Positions 34,201 to 47,241 of a stretch of DNA of 64,000 nucleotides are shown in pieces. A model generated the notes under the pieces. It was not told where the DNA came from. It was given only the letters and a program-made list of their open reading frames with translations, and ran no database searches. Made by a program: the position numbers and the translations under genes. Within the stretch, counting starts at the first letter, position 1. Each line of letters begins with the position of its first letter. The DNA comes from Amorphophallus konjac. Taxonomy: Eukaryota > Streptophyta > Magnoliopsida > Alismatales > Araceae. The stretch lies in NCBI GenBank assembly GCA_022559845.1, contig CM040118.1:447266053-447330052 (forward strand). The letters run 5' to 3'.

Positions 34201-34528
34201 CACCGTGGAGCGCATTGGCGAGGTTGCTTATCAGTTGCAGCTACGTACCTCCTGAGTTTGTAGCGGTGCATGATGTGTTCCATGTCTCGATGTTGAGGAA
34301 GTTTTTGCCCGATGACTCTCATGTTTTGGAGGAGTCCATTTGGCCCGAGGTGACTCCCGATCTGTCTCTACCGGAGTTCCCTATCCGTATTGAGGATCGG
34401 CGAGAGCAGCACCTGCGGAACAAGGTTATCCATCTGGTTAAGGTGGTGTGGCAGCGGCACTCTGGTGGTGAGGCTTCTTGGGAGCGTGAGGACGAGATGC
34501 GTCAGCAGTTCCTTTATTTGTTCAAGTG
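31204..34528 (+). pseudogene. B protease to chromodomain, broken
   Basis: Resumes at [18 protein letters not shown] (protease), then RT (about 31740-32260) with FVDD near 32205, RNase H (~32650-32990), integrase zinc region (~33280-33405), catalytic core (~33470-33960), GPF/Y module and chromodomain (about 34375-34520), ending with TGA at 34526-34528. Stops include 31681, 31987, ~32053, 32233, ~32797 and 33402; frames shift near 33620 and near 34240, where a 4-base GTAC-type duplication lies in the segment reading QLRTS. The decay is about as heavy as in C. Confidence 0.93.
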
Positions 34529-34585
34529 ACTATCCTTTTTCTTTCCCCTGTGCTTTATTTTAAATTTCAAGGATGAAATTTGTTT

Positions 34586-34597
34586 AAGGGGAGAGGG
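34586..34597 (+). other. Polypurine tract of B
   Basis: AAGGGGAGAGGG before the 3' LTR; one G-to-A change against A and C. Confidence 0.88.
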
Positions 34598-34598
34598 C

Positions 34599-35512
34599 TG
34601 TAATATCATGGACCTTTCGGATCCATCTTTTCAGGTCCCGGATTTATTTTTTCAGAGATTTGTTCTCATTTTACCCGGAATTATCTTTCTGACATTTTTC
34701 GGGTTCGGATCCGTGCGTTTCGGATAAGTTTCGGAGGTCCCGAAACGTGTTCCGTGATTTCCCATGTTTTTCCCTGACAGAACCTACGGAACCCCGTAGC
34801 AGGTGAACCAGGTCGTTCACCTACTCACGGATGGTACCATGGCGATCAGCGTGTTCCAACGATCGCGACGGTATATTTTTCTATTTTTTTTGTATTTTTT
34901 AGAAAATCCAGATTTTCTATATAACCCCATTTCTTTTTCTTTTTCTTTTCCCTTTCTCTTTCTTTTTGTTCTTCTTCCTCCCTTTCTCTCCCGTGCGCAT
35001 GCGACCACCCCCTTCCTCTTCTTCATCCGACGTGACCGCGGCGGCGCTCCCCTCCGGCTGCAGACGGCGGTGAGGCGACGGCGGCGGCGAGGCGATCGTG
35101 GCGGCGTGTGGCTCGTGGGATTTCATGAAGGTTCAAGGGTTCTAAAAGCTTTCTTCGTGGATCGGCGGCGATCTGCCGTGTTTCGAGCGAATCCGAGGTA
35201 GGGTGACGGTCCCTAGCTCCATGTCTTCCTTCCCCGTGATTTATAGGCCGAGGCAAGGTCGAGAGTGGGCTATTTTGAGCCAGGAAGGGAAATGCATGTT
35301 TTTGGGCTTGAGTGGCCGATATAGCGTTTTAATCTGCTATTTTGTGGTTTGTGGGCGTCAAAAGATGCATTAGGGGCTTGAGAACAAGTTTTTCTTTTGG
35401 TTCCCCTTCACCCGGGGGTGAATGGGGCGTGGAATGGTGATTTTGGGATTTTCCCACCGTTCTCAGTTTTCAGGATCTGTGGCAGCCCTTCCAATGACCG
35501 CCACACCCTTTA
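34599..35512 (+). repeat. B 3' LTR, first part (914 bp)
   Basis: TGTAATATCATGG onward. TATATAA at 34918-34924. It reaches the start of the hairpin block (TGTGGCAGCCC...GACCGCCAC, 35478-35503), where E is inserted. The last five bases CTTTA (35508-35512) are the left duplication of E. It resumes at 47242. Confidence 0.92.
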
Positions 35513-37268
35513 TGTCACGCCCCGAACAAGGCGGAAATATCGGGACGTACAGTCAGAGACAAGCAGGAAAGAGAGAGAACTAATCTAAATATACACAAGT
35601 GCTATGGAAAGGAAATACTAAATGATCATTTAACAACCAAACTGATACAATAATCTCAAAGGCAACTTAAAACAACGTGGAATAACAATCACTGAGACTC
35701 AACAACATAACTGAAACTATATGCTCTCCAATCACAACTAACAATAAACACACTACTAACACACTAGAACTGAAACACTTAAGACATCACTCCTGCCCTT
35801 CCCCGTCGGTAAGCGTGCCACCTGAAGAGCCTGGAAAGGGGGGAACACAACTATGAGCTAACGCTCAGTAGGAAATAACAGACATGTATAAGTGATTAAC
35901 AGTTTAATTACATTTTCAAAATGTCACGATACAAACGATAATGCAATAAAAAGGTAATGATGATATAATGAAACAACGGTAATAACAAGATCTTGCAAGG
36001 TCAAGAAATATATAATTGATAATGATTAACAAGAATAACAAATACAAGAATTTACAACAGGAGATATAACAAGAGATAGTAGTAAGGAATTGGCCAACAA
36101 GCAGTAATATCAATCCAATCATGATCAAGTAACAAGAGATTTTTGTCATAGACGCCAACACTCAAGTAAGTACTCGGTGCAATGCCCCACCTTGTCATTA
36201 ACATCCCATGGGCTCACTAACTTTCGGGCGTTCTCCCCAGGACCAGATCGGGCCCTTATGATGCGATGGCATTGATGTACTGGGCCCAACGTCCCATCCG
36301 TCCAGACATTCAGTCAATGGCCAATTAATCAGAGGAATTTCTGCCATAAGTTCAGATTTAAAGGACTAACCTTGTCCTTGGATTCAAGAGTACAAAACAC
36401 GGTCAAACTCATCTTCAAGAGATGTGCGGTCGTAACGGAGCCGCTCGATGGGTATATACGGTTCATACAGGACCGTACGTACAGGAACTGGACCGAAACT
36501 CAGCCCGCGAAGTCAAGAAAAGAACGGCTGACAGTGGGCCGCCCTAAGGTAAGAATGGTGCAATATGGGCCGCTCATGTCTAAAAGACAGTGAGGCCCAA
36601 GAACAAGATATACGGTCCATACTGGGCCGTATAAAGATATGCGGTCACGATCGGGCCGCCGAAGAGGTTATGCAGTCAAATACTAACCGCGCATGCCTCG
36701 GGTCATCCGATTTGATCCAAGACTTAACCCAGCGGTTTAAACTCATAAAACAAGGTATGCTGGTGTTAAACAGATTCTAATCATGATTATAATGATGTTC
36801 CAAGATGACGGTAAGACCACCGGATAGAGTTTCCGGGGTAGAACTGAGACTAGTACGCTAATCGGCCAATCGGCTCGTGCAAAGTCGGAAAGTTAAACAT
36901 GCTGTTCCACTGTACTACAGCAGCTAATCAGCAAGCTAAACAGTCATATTAATCCTAATGCCAAGCCAATTTAATAGGGATTTGGTTATATATTAACCCA
37001 AGATGCCAAGAAAAGTAATTTAAGATGATAACGAGTTCGCGTAAGTCGCGTAAGCACGAATAACAAGCAATAACCGTAAATTTAGTTGCATATTTAATTA
37101 GTTATTAAATGAGTTTCTATTTCACTAATTATCATTAATAACATGCAAATGAATGTCTTAGAACAAGTATTAAGTCCCTCTCTGAAAGGATAAACGGTTC
37201 TATATGGACCGCACATATAACTGGGCATTCAGGGGCCGAACAGGGGCCACCCTGTGACACAGGGAGAT

Positions 37269-37552
37269 GGGCGGCTGTCCCTGGGCCGCCCAGGGGTTTG
37301 GGCGGCTCTGTCTGGGCCGCCCAAGTGGTTGGGCGGTCCTCAGGTAGCCGCCCATCCCATGGTTGTGCGGCCAGTGCAGGGCCATCTAGGGATGAGTGGT
37401 TGCTCAGGGACCTTTCATCCAGATATGTGGTTCCTGTGGAACCGTTCATCCTGGGATGAGTGGTTCTTGACAAACCGTTTATATAAGGGCATGCTAGGGT
37501 CAAAATTGGTCAAAAGATGGGCTGGAGTTGGACGGTCTATCGTAAGACCGCC
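37269..37552. repeat. GGGCGG...CCGCCC hairpins in E 3' LTR
   Basis: Three near-tandem 23-bp units at 37269-37291, 37300-37322 and 37331-37353, each with arms GGGCGG and CCGCCC (arm-extended in the first two as GGGCGGC / GCCGCCC) around 9-11 bases. A related unit with arms GGTCT / AGACC lies at 37531-37552. Further ones at 36611-36631 (arms TACGGTCC / GGGCCGTA) and 36641-36659 (arms GCGGTC... / GGGCCGC). Most lie 130-870 bp downstream of the minus-strand TATA box. Confidence 0.9.
37479..37486 (-). promoter_or_regulatory. TATA box in E 3' LTR
   Basis: TTATATAA within minus-strand CCCTTATATAAACGG, unchanged at 45758-45765 in the other LTR. Confidence 0.75.
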
Positions 37553-38957
37553 CATCTCTGGGTCGTCTCCGGTCATCCCTACCGCGTCCGGTGAACACCG
37601 GGAACAAGGTGATTGCTAGGGTTGCACTAAAACGTTAATAACTACTAGGATTGAGCTCCAAATAAGGGTATTTTGGTATCAATGGAAAGCTAATACAAAA
37701 CTCTACCTGTCTAAAAGGTCAATTGCATGATCAATTGCTGGAATCGGGATCTATTAAGTCAAGAACACATGAAACCCTAATTCTGACATGCTGTGACTAA
37801 AACGTTAAATTCTCTCTACATACAGAATGGAATTTGGGGCTTCTTAGCTCAAATGAAAGCTACTTCGATGGTGAATCCAACCATATAAGATATGGTTCAT
37901 GAGGATTAAGATTAATACTTCGAAATCATAAATCACTTCGGATGAACACATCGAACTAGGTCTAAAACATGCTGTTACTATAAACAGAAATTCTATAAGT
38001 ATGCTTCATGAAACTTAGGGCTTTCTACGTGAAATGAAAGCTAATATCATGCTTATTACATCATATAAATTAATTAGAGTTTGGTCTGTTACACCTACCT
38101 CAAATCGGAGAGAGAAAACTCAAACCTTAGGATGAAGAACACTTGGACAGCACCTCACAAAAAGCTCAATTTCTCCACGGATACCTAATGAAAATTGGGG
38201 CTTTTGCCACCAATGGATAGAGCTCGATGAGAGGAACAATTTGCTATACTCATGATCAAAATTTGGTTGAGAATTCCTACCTCAATCGATGGATCAAAGA
38301 AGGATGAAGGGAAGCCAACGGCCTGCTGACCCACCTTCACAATTCGAGCTAGATCTCCCCAGATCTGAAACTTCAGTGAACCCCACAGCAGCCAAATGAA
38401 AGAAGACTCGTAGGGATTCATTTTGATAGCTCATAGAGCTTCTGGAGCCTTCGGAGTTGGGAGTATTCGCTGCTGCAAGCTACGTGTTTAGAAACGGCGC
38501 CGAAATCTTTGACTTGACCAAACTATCTCGGCAGCACGTGTTGGGGCTAGGTTTACCTCAAATTGATTGAGGATAAATGTTCCTTACGTTGTGGCCTTCC
38601 ATTTGCCACTGATTTCAGATCATTTGGTTGAGTATTGAGGTCGAATTTCGTGTTTTAATCCAAGGGTTAGGTATGGGTCAAAAGTGTGCACTTTTGGGTT
38701 TAAACTCTAAATAGATCTTCCCACGGACTTACAATGGCCTAATGCCAGAAAGAAAAGTTGTTATCTACCTCGACCTTAATCTGTTTACCATTTTTCTGGA
38801 TTTTTATAAGGTGGTCGAAATTATCACTATTCTAATTCTAAGGAATTAAATATTAATAAATCCGAAATTCAATTATTAAATCAATAGAAATTCAATTCTT
38901 AATTAACAAGAGCTAAATAAATATATTAAATCCAATAAAATAATTCGGGGTCTTACA

Positions 38958-38974
38958 CCCTCCCCTACTTAAAG
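38958..38974 (-). other. Polypurine tract of E
   Basis: Minus strand CTTTAAGTAGGGGAGGG, directly next to the 3' LTR. Confidence 0.85.
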
Positions 38975-39033
38975 GAATTTGGTCCTCCAAATTCACTGCA
39001 CTAAGACTGAGAGTAGGGAAAGAGATCGCTCAC

Positions 39034-42000
39034 CTAGAATAAGTCGGGATACCGCTTCCGCATAGTCTCTTCAGACTCCCACGTGGATTCTTCGGTCCCA
39101 CGCCGACTCCACTGAATCTTGACCATCGGTATTGAACGATTCCGGAGTTGCTATTGCTTCCGGTCCAGAACCTTTATCGGTCTTTCCTCATAGGTCAGAT
39201 CCTCCTTCAGCTCGAAATCCACATGCTGTATAACATGAGTGGGGTCGTACACATACTTCCGTAACATAGAAATATGGAAGACGTTGTGCACGCCAGACAA
39301 TTGAGGCGGTAAGGCCAGCCTGTATGCCACCTCTCCCACTCTATCTAGAATCTCGAATGGACCAATGTACCTCGGACTCAGCTTGCCATGAATGCCAAAT
39401 CTTCGGATCCCTCTCGTCGGAGAGACCTTTATGAACACATGCTCGCCAACCTGAAATTCCAATGCTCTTCTCCTGTTGTCGGCATAACTCTTCTGTCTTG
39501 ACTGGGCTACTTGTAATCGGTCTCGGATAACACGGATGTTCTGTGAAGATTCCGAGACAAGATCCGGTCCAAGCCACTATTTCTCACCTACCTCATCCCA
39601 ACACAACGGGGATCGACAGCTTCTCCCATACAAGGCTTCAAATGGAGCCATTTGAATACTAGACTGATAGCTGTTATTTTAGGCGAATTCAATTAGTGCC
39701 AAATGCTCATTCCAAGTACCACCAAAGTCAATCATACATGCCCGCAGCATATCTTCCACTATCTGATTGGTTCTCTCCGTCTGTCCATCTGTCTGTGGAT
39801 GAAAAGCAGTACTGAAATTCAGACGAGTACCAAGAGACTCTTGCAGTCCCTTCCAGAAATGAGAAGTGAATCTAGGGTCTCGATGAGATACTATATTCAC
39901 TGGAATACCATGTAATCTCACCACTTCCTTCAAATACAAAGCAGCCAATACATCGACTGTCCACTTAGACTTAATGGATAAGAAATGAGCTGATTTTGTC
40001 AATCGGTCAACAATCACCCAAATTGCATCAAATCCACCACGAGTTCTAGGCAAACCCATAATGAAATCCATGCCAATACTCTCCCACTTCCATTGGGGTA
40101 TGTCGAGTGGTTTCAATTTCCCTGCCGGTCTGAAGTGCTCAGCTTTAACTTGTTGGCAAACCAAGCATTTACTTACGAAGTCAGCGATTTCCCTCTTCAT
40201 ATTCATCCACCAAAAGGATCGCTTTAAATCTCTGTACATCTTAGTGCCTCCGGGATAAATGGTGTATCTGGATCTATGAGCTTCCACAAGAATCTTGTTC
40301 TTTACTGTAGCTTCATCAGGTACACAAGTTCTGCCTTTAAATAATAATCTACCATCATCAGCCAACCCGAAATCAGGTATGCTGCTCAAGCTTCCCTTGA
40401 TCTGTACCAGCTCGGGATCATTATCTTGCAAGGACTTGATCTCCATCAATAATTCAGGTTTAAGTTGAATCTGAGCAATCAAAACCCGATCATTGTCAAT
40501 ATTAAGATCCAGACTAGATAACTGTTCCAGTAACTTCCACTCTTGCAACATGAGACTTGCCAATCTAGCTACTGGCCTCTGGCTCAATGCGTCTGCCACA
40601 ACATTGCCTTTGCCAGGATGATACTCAATAGAAAAGTCGAAGTCCTTCAAATACTCCAACCATCTGCGCTGCCGCATATTGAGTTCCTTCTGAGAGAATA
40701 AATACTTCAAGCTCTTGTGGTCTGAAAATACCGTGAAAGATTCTCCATACAGGTAATGCCTCCAAATTTTCAAAGCAAAAATGACTGCTACAAGTTCCAA
40801 ATCATGAACAGGATAATTCTCCTCGTGCTTCCTCAACTGCCTAGAAGAATAGGCAATCACCTTCCCATGCTGCATGAGTACACAGCCTAAGCCAATTCCT
40901 GAAGCATCAGTATAAACGACAAATCCTCCTTCACCAGAAGGTAAAGCCAATATAGGTGCAGTAGTCAAACGATCCTTTAGAGTCTGAAAGCTTTGCTGGC
41001 AATCGCCTGACCAATCAAACTTGTTCTCTTTGCGGGTTAACCTTGCCATAGGTACCACAATCTTAGAGAAATCCTGGATAAACCTTCGATAATAACCTGC
41101 CAGGCCAAGAAAACTTCTAACTTCCGTCACACTGGTAGGCTGCTCCCAATTCTTCACTGCCTCAACCTTCGAAGGATCCACAGAAATACCTTCCTGGGTG
41201 ATAATATGTCCGAGAAAGGACACTTCTTGCAGCCAGAATTCACACTTACTAAACTTGGCATAAAGTTGATGATCTCTCAATAATTGTAATGCCATCATCA
41301 GATGTTCAGCATGCTCCACTTCACTCTTGGAATAGATCAAGATGTCATCAATAAATACCACGACCCATTAATCAAGATAGGGCCGAAATACATTGTTCGT
41401 CAACTGCATGAAGGCTGTCGGAGCATTCGTTAGACCAAAAGGCATAACGACAAATTCAAAATGACCATACCTACTGCGAAAAGCCGATTTATAGATATCC
41501 TCCTCTTTAATCCGCAACTGGTGATATCCAGATCGAAGATCGATCTTAGAGAAATATTGAGCTCCCGCTATCTGGTCAAATAACTCATCAATCCTCGGCA
41601 GTGGATATTTGTTCTTGACAGTCAACTGGTTTAACTGCCGATAATCGATGCATAATCTCATCGAACCATCTTTCTTCCGAACAAACAATACAGGGGCTCC
41701 CCACGGAGACGTACTAGGACGAATAAAGCCCTTCTCGAGTAACTCCATCAACTGTTGCTTCAACTCCCTCAGTTCTGCAGGAGACATACGGTAAGGAGCC
41801 TTGGAAATAGGAGATGTGCCCGGAAAGAGGTCAATAGAGAAGATAACTTCCCGCTCAGGAGGAAGTCCTGGTAATTCCTCTGGAAAGACATCAGAAAAAT
41901 GTCGGACAATAGGAATGTCCTTGATCTCAGTCCGCTGCTCAGGGGTTGCATAGATAAAGGCTAGAAAAGCCTCACATCCTCGCCTCATCAGCTTATCAGC

Positions 42001-43428
42001 TCGAAGAGCCGAAATAAGCGATACAGAGTTATGGTGCTTAACACCCACAAAAGAAAGCCTCGGGTGCCTAGTAAAAGACACCGAGCCAGAACTACAATGA
42101 ACATTGGCCTCATATCTGGTCAACCAATCTGCTCCTAGAATTACGTCATAACCCTTCATGTCCATGCAAATCAAATCAGCTGGAAAGTTCTGCTCACCAA
42201 TCAAAACCTTACTAGAAGGATGGACATGCTGGATTGCCGATCTAGTACCAATAGGGGTTGAAATCTCTAACGGAGTATCCATCATAACCGGTTCCATAGC
42301 TAATGACTTAGCAAAACTCCGAGAAATAAAGGAATGTGTTGCACCAGTATCAAAAAGAACAAATGCTGGCTTGTCGAGTATAATAAGAGTACCTTCGACG
42401 AGTCCACCATCTTCGGCTGTTTCCGCTTCTTCTGCATACAGAGCTTGGAGCTTCCCTTGCAGTTTCTTGAAGATTTGCGGTTTTGCCGGTGTTGCTTGCT
42501 CCGCTATCAAAGGACAGTTGGGGATACGGTGCTCTTTGCTTCCACATCGCAAACAGGCGCCCAGCTTGTGCCAGCATTCCTCCACCTTGTGACCTGGACG
42601 ATCACAATACTTGCACACGCCCTTAAACGGAACAATAGGGCCAGGCTTCTTGTCTTCATGCCTCGGCATCTTGCCCTTCCACGATCCGGACCCGCTCCAC
42701 GAACTAGGTCCACTAACAGGCCTCTTCTTGGTATACCCGGGTTTGACACTCCGGGAACCCGTAGGTTGTTCCTTCTTCGCACCGCTTCCACGGATTCTCT
42801 CCGTCATTTCGAGGGTATCCTCTAGAACTTGAGCCTTTCTCACCATCTCGGAATAAGTGGAAATCTCCATTGGTGCCAGTTGGTTGATATAATGCAGCTT
42901 CAATCGGTTGAGAAAACGCTTCACCTTCATTTTCTCGGTGGAAATAAGGTGTGTAGCATATCGAGAAAGCCGTGCAAATTGAGCCTCATACTCTGCCACG
43001 GACAAACCTCGTTGCTTCAAGGCCGCGAACTCTGCCGCCTTCTTCTCTTGCACTCGGTCAGAAAAATACTTGCCGTTGAAAAATTCCTCGAACTCTTCCC
43101 ACGTAACCTGATGATCACCGAGAGTCACCTTGATAGAATCCCACCAAGTACGTGCATCACGCTCCAATTGAAATGTCGAGAGAAGGACACGCTCCTGGTT
43201 GGTGCATTGCATAACTTCAAATATTCTCCCCATCTCATCTAGCCAGTGCTCGGCTTGGTCGGGGTCGGTCGAACCCGCGAATCTAGGCGGATTCATCCCG
43301 CGGAAGTTCCGGTATAGATCACCGGTGCCATGTGGTGCCGCTCCTGCCTGAGCCACTTGCTGAAGGGCCTGGGTAAGGCCTTGAACCGTGCGCTGCAGGT
43401 TCCTCCATTCGGCGCGATCAGCTGTCAT
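39034..43428 (-). pseudogene. Element E gag-pol polyprotein, broken by in-frame stops only
   Basis: One frame of ~1465 codons. Start at [12 protein letters not shown], preceded by the primer site. Domains: gag ([12 protein letters not shown] near residue 95), two zinc knuckles ([14 protein letters not shown] and [14 protein letters not shown]), protease (FDTGATHSF), RT with FIDD, RNase H ([10 protein letters not shown]), integrase zinc region (residues around [19 protein letters not shown]), catalytic core ([24 protein letters not shown]) and chromodomain (VLDRKQ onward). Stops: TAA at 41368-41370 just before FIDD; TAA at 39679-39681; TAG at 39577-39579; TAG at about 39148-39150 inside the chromodomain. 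All four keep the same phase, so no frameshift is visible. The second catalytic aspartate context reads SHRDPRF rather than SDRDPRF. Confidence 0.95.
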
Positions 43429-43760
43429 CTACACGAGAAATAGATTACTTAGGTTAATTCAAGATAATTAATTACACGATTAAGAAACGAACTTAACCCA
43501 AGTTTCTACCCATTCTCACCAGGTCAGGTCCTATACTTTAACAAGATTAGGGGTCTAAAGCACCTAGACACAACCAAAACTCGGTACCTGGCGGAGATAA
43601 TCGGTCCGAAGACCACTCGCGCAAGTATGCGACCTTCCGATAGGCGTAGCCTAACGTTCGGACAACATCTTTTGATATAGCGGGTTATTGGGATGCCATG
43701 CAAGAACTTAGAAAACCTAGAACTTAAGAACTTAAGAAAACCTAGGAATGTGAAACCTAG

Positions 43761-43772
43761 GCTCTGATACCA
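43761..43772 (-). promoter_or_regulatory. Primer-binding site of E (initiator tRNA-Met)
   Basis: Minus strand TGGTATCAGAGC. It is seven bases from the LTR edge (43780), a wider gap than the two bases in A, B and C. Confidence 0.9.
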
Positions 43773-43779
43773 ACTAAAC

Positions 43780-46700
43780 TGTCACGCCCCGAACAAGGCG
43801 GAAATATCGGTACGTACAGTCAGAGGCAAGCAGGAAAGAGAGAGAACTAATCTAAATATACACAAGTGCTATGGAAAGAAAATACTAAATGATCATTTAA
43901 CAACCAAACTGATACAATAATATCAAAGGCAACTTAAAACAACGTGGAATAACAATCACTAAGACTCAACAACATAACTGAAACTATATGCTCTCCAATC
44001 ACAACTAACAATAAACACACTACTAACACACTAGAACTGAAACACTTAAGACATCACTCCTGCCCTTCTCCGTCGGTAAGCGCGCCACTTGAAGAGCCTG
44101 GAAAGGGGGGAACACAACTATGAGCTAACGCTCAGTAGGAAATAACAGACATGTATAAGTGATTAACAATTTAATTACATTTTCAAAATGTCACGATACA
44201 AACGATAATGCAATAAAAAGGTAATGATGATATAATGAAACAACGGTAATAACAAGATCTTGCAAGGTCAAGAAATATATAATTGATAATGATTAACAAG
44301 AATAACAAATACAAGAATTTACAACAGGAGATATAACAAGAGATATAACAAGAGATAGTAGTAAGGAATTGGCCAACAAGCAGTAATATCAATCCAATCA
44401 TGATCAAGTAACAAGAGATTTTTGTCATAGACGCCAACACTCAAGCAAGTACTCGGTGCAATGCCCCACCTTGTCATTAACATCCCATGGGCTCACTAAC
44501 TTTTGGGCGCTCTCCCCAGGACCAGACCGGGCCCTTATGATGCGATGGCATTGATGTACTGGGCCCAACGTCCCATCCGTCCAGACATTCAGTCAATGGC
44601 CAATTAATCAGAGGAATTTCTGCCATAAGTTCAGATTTAAAGGACTAACCTTGTCCTTGGATTCAAGAGTACAAAACACGGTCAAACTCATCTTCAAGAG
44701 ATGTGCGGTCATAACGGAGCTGCTCGATGGGTATATACGGTTCATACAGGACCGTACGTACAGGAACTGGACCGAAACTCAGCCCGCGAAGTCAAGAAAA
44801 GAACGGCTGACAGTGGGCCGCCCTAAGGTAAGAACGGTGCAATATGGGCCGCTCATGTCTAAAAGATAGTGAGGCCCAAGAACAAGATATACGGTCCATA
44901 CTGGGCCGTATAAAGATATGCGGTCACGATCGGGCCGCCTAAGAGGTTATGCGGTCAAATACTAACCGCGCATGCCTCGGGTCGTCCGATTTGATCCAAG
45001 ACTTAACCCAGCGGTTTAAACTCATAAAAAAAGGTATGCTGGTGTTAAACAGATTCTAATCATGATTATAATGATGTTCCAAGATGACGGTAAGACCACC
45101 GGATAGAGTTTCCGGGGTAGAACCGAGACTAGTACGCTAATCGGCCAATCGGCTCGTGCAAAGTCAGAAAGTTAAACATGATGTTCCACTGTACTATAGC
45201 AGCTAATCAGCAAGCTAAACAGTCATATTAATCCTAATGCCAAGCCAATTTAATAGGGATTTGGTTATATATTAACCCAAGATGCCAAGAAAAGTAATTT
45301 AAGATGATAACGAGTTCGCGTAAGTCGCGTAAGCACGAATAACAAGCAATAACCGTAAATTTAGTTGCATATTTAATTAGTTATTAAATGAGTTTCTATT
45401 TCACTAATTATCATTAATAACATGCAAATGAATGTCTTAGAACAAGTATTAAGTCCCTCTCTGAAAGGATAAACGGTTCTATATGGACCGCACATATAAC
45501 TGGGCATTCAGGGGCCGAACAGGGGCCACCCTGTGACACAGGGAGATGGGCGGCTGTCCCTGGGCCGCCCAAGGGTTTGGGCGGCTCTGTCTGGGCCGCC
45601 CAAGTGGTTGGGCGGTCCTCAGGTAGCCGCCCATCCCCTGGTTGTGCGGCCAGTGCAGGGCCGTCTAGGGATGAGTGGTTGCTCAGGGACCTTTCATCCA
45701 GATATGTGGTTCCTGTGGAACCGTTCATCCTGGGATGAGTGGTTCTTGACAAACCGTTTATATAAGGGCATGCTAGGGTCAAAATTGGTCAAAAGATGGG
45801 CTGGAGTTGGACGGTCTATCGTAAGACCGCCCATCTCTGGGTCGTCTCCGGTCATCCCTGCCGCGTCCGGTGAACGCCGGGAACAAGGTGATTGCTAGGG
45901 TTGCACTAAAACGTTAATAACTACTAGGATTGAGCTCCAAATAAGGGTATTTTGGTATCAATGGAAAGCTAATACAAAACTCTACCTGTCTAAAAGGTCA
46001 ATTGCATGATCAATTGCTGGAATCGGGATCTATTAAGTCAAGAACACATGAAACCCTAATTCTGACATACTGTGACTAAAACGTTAAATTCTCTCTACAT
46101 ACAGAATGGAATTTGGGGCTTCTTGGCTCAAATGAAAGCTACTTCGATGGTGAATCCAACCATATAAGATATGGTTCATGAGGATTAAGATTAATACTTC
46201 GAAATCATAAATCACTTCGGATGAACACATCGAACTAGGTCTAAAACATGCTGTTACTATAAACAGAAATTCTATAAGTATGCTTCATGAAACTTAGGGC
46301 TTTCTACGTGAAATGAAAGCTAATATCATGCTTATTACATCATATAAATTAATTAGAGTTTGGTCTGTTACACCTACCTCAAATCGGAGAGAGAAAACTC
46401 AAACCTTAGGATGAAGAACACTTGGACAGCACCTCACAAAAAGCTCAATTTCTCCACGGATACCTAATGAAAATTGGGGCTTTTGCCACCAATGGATAGA
46501 GCTCGATGAGAGGAACAATTTGCTATACTCATGATCAAAATTTGGTTGAGAATTCCTACCTCAATCGATGGATCAAAGAAGGATGAAGGGAAGCCAACGG
46601 CCTGCTGACCCACCTCCATAATTCGAGCTAGATCTCCCCAGATCTGAAACTTCAGTGAACCCCACAGTAGCCAAATGAAAGAAGACTCGTAGGGCTTTAT

Positions 46701-47236
46701 TTTGATAGCTCATAGAGCTTCTGGAGCCTTCAGAGTTGGGAGTATTCGCTGCTGCAAGCTACGTGTTTAGAAACGGCGCCGAAATCTTTGACTTGACCAA
46801 ACTATCTCGACAGCACGTGTTGGGACTAGGTTTACCTCAAATTGATTGAGGGTAAATGTTCCTTACATTGTGGCCTTCCATTTGCCACTGATTTCAGATC
46901 ATTTGGTTGAGTATTGAGGTCGAATTTCGTGTTTTAATCCAAGGGTTAGGTATGGGTCAAAAGTGTGCACTTTTGGGTTTAAACTCTAAATAGATCTTCC
47001 CACGGACTTACAATGGCCTAATGCCAGAAGGAAACGTTGTTATCTACCTCGACCTTAATCTGTTTACCATTTTTATGGATTTTTATAAGGTGGTCGAAAT
47101 TATCACTATTCTAATTCTAAGGAATTAAATATTAATAAATCTGAAATTCAATTATTAAATCAATAGAAATTCAATTCTTAATTAACAAGAGCTAAATAAA
47201 TATATTAAATCTAATAAAATAATTCGGGGTCTTACA
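43780..47236 (-). repeat. E 5' LTR (high-coordinate copy), 3457 bp
   Basis: Direct repeat of 35513-38957. The 12-bp excess is a tandem duplication of AGATATAACAAG at about 44330-44355. TATA box at 45758-45765; hairpin array at 45548-45831. Confidence 0.95.
45548..45831. repeat. GGGCGG...CCGCCC hairpins in E 5' LTR
   Basis: Copy of the array at 37269-37552 with the same three 23-bp units and the GGTCT/AGACC unit. Confidence 0.9.
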
Positions 47237-47241
47237 CTTTA

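Larger units (their letters stand above)
35513..38957 (-). repeat. E 3' LTR (low-coordinate copy), 3445 bp
   Basis: On the plus strand TGTCACGCCCCG ... GGGTCTTACA. Minus-strand TATA box at 37479-37486 and hairpins just beyond it in the direction of transcription. Apart from these the LTR is AT-rich and holds no credible gene. Confidence 0.95.
35513..47236 (-). mobile_element. Element E: Tekay-type Ty3/gypsy element with 3.4-kb LTRs
   Basis: Complete element in reverse orientation: 3' LTR 35513-38957, polypurine tract, gag-pol, primer site, 5' LTR 43780-47236, with a perfect duplication CTTTA (35508-35512 and 47237-47241). The two LTRs look about 1% different by eye and differ by one 12-bp tandem duplication, so it is recent. 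Its LTRs share no obvious sequence with A, B or C apart from the TGT...ACA ends, but pol is clearly related. Confidence 0.95.
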
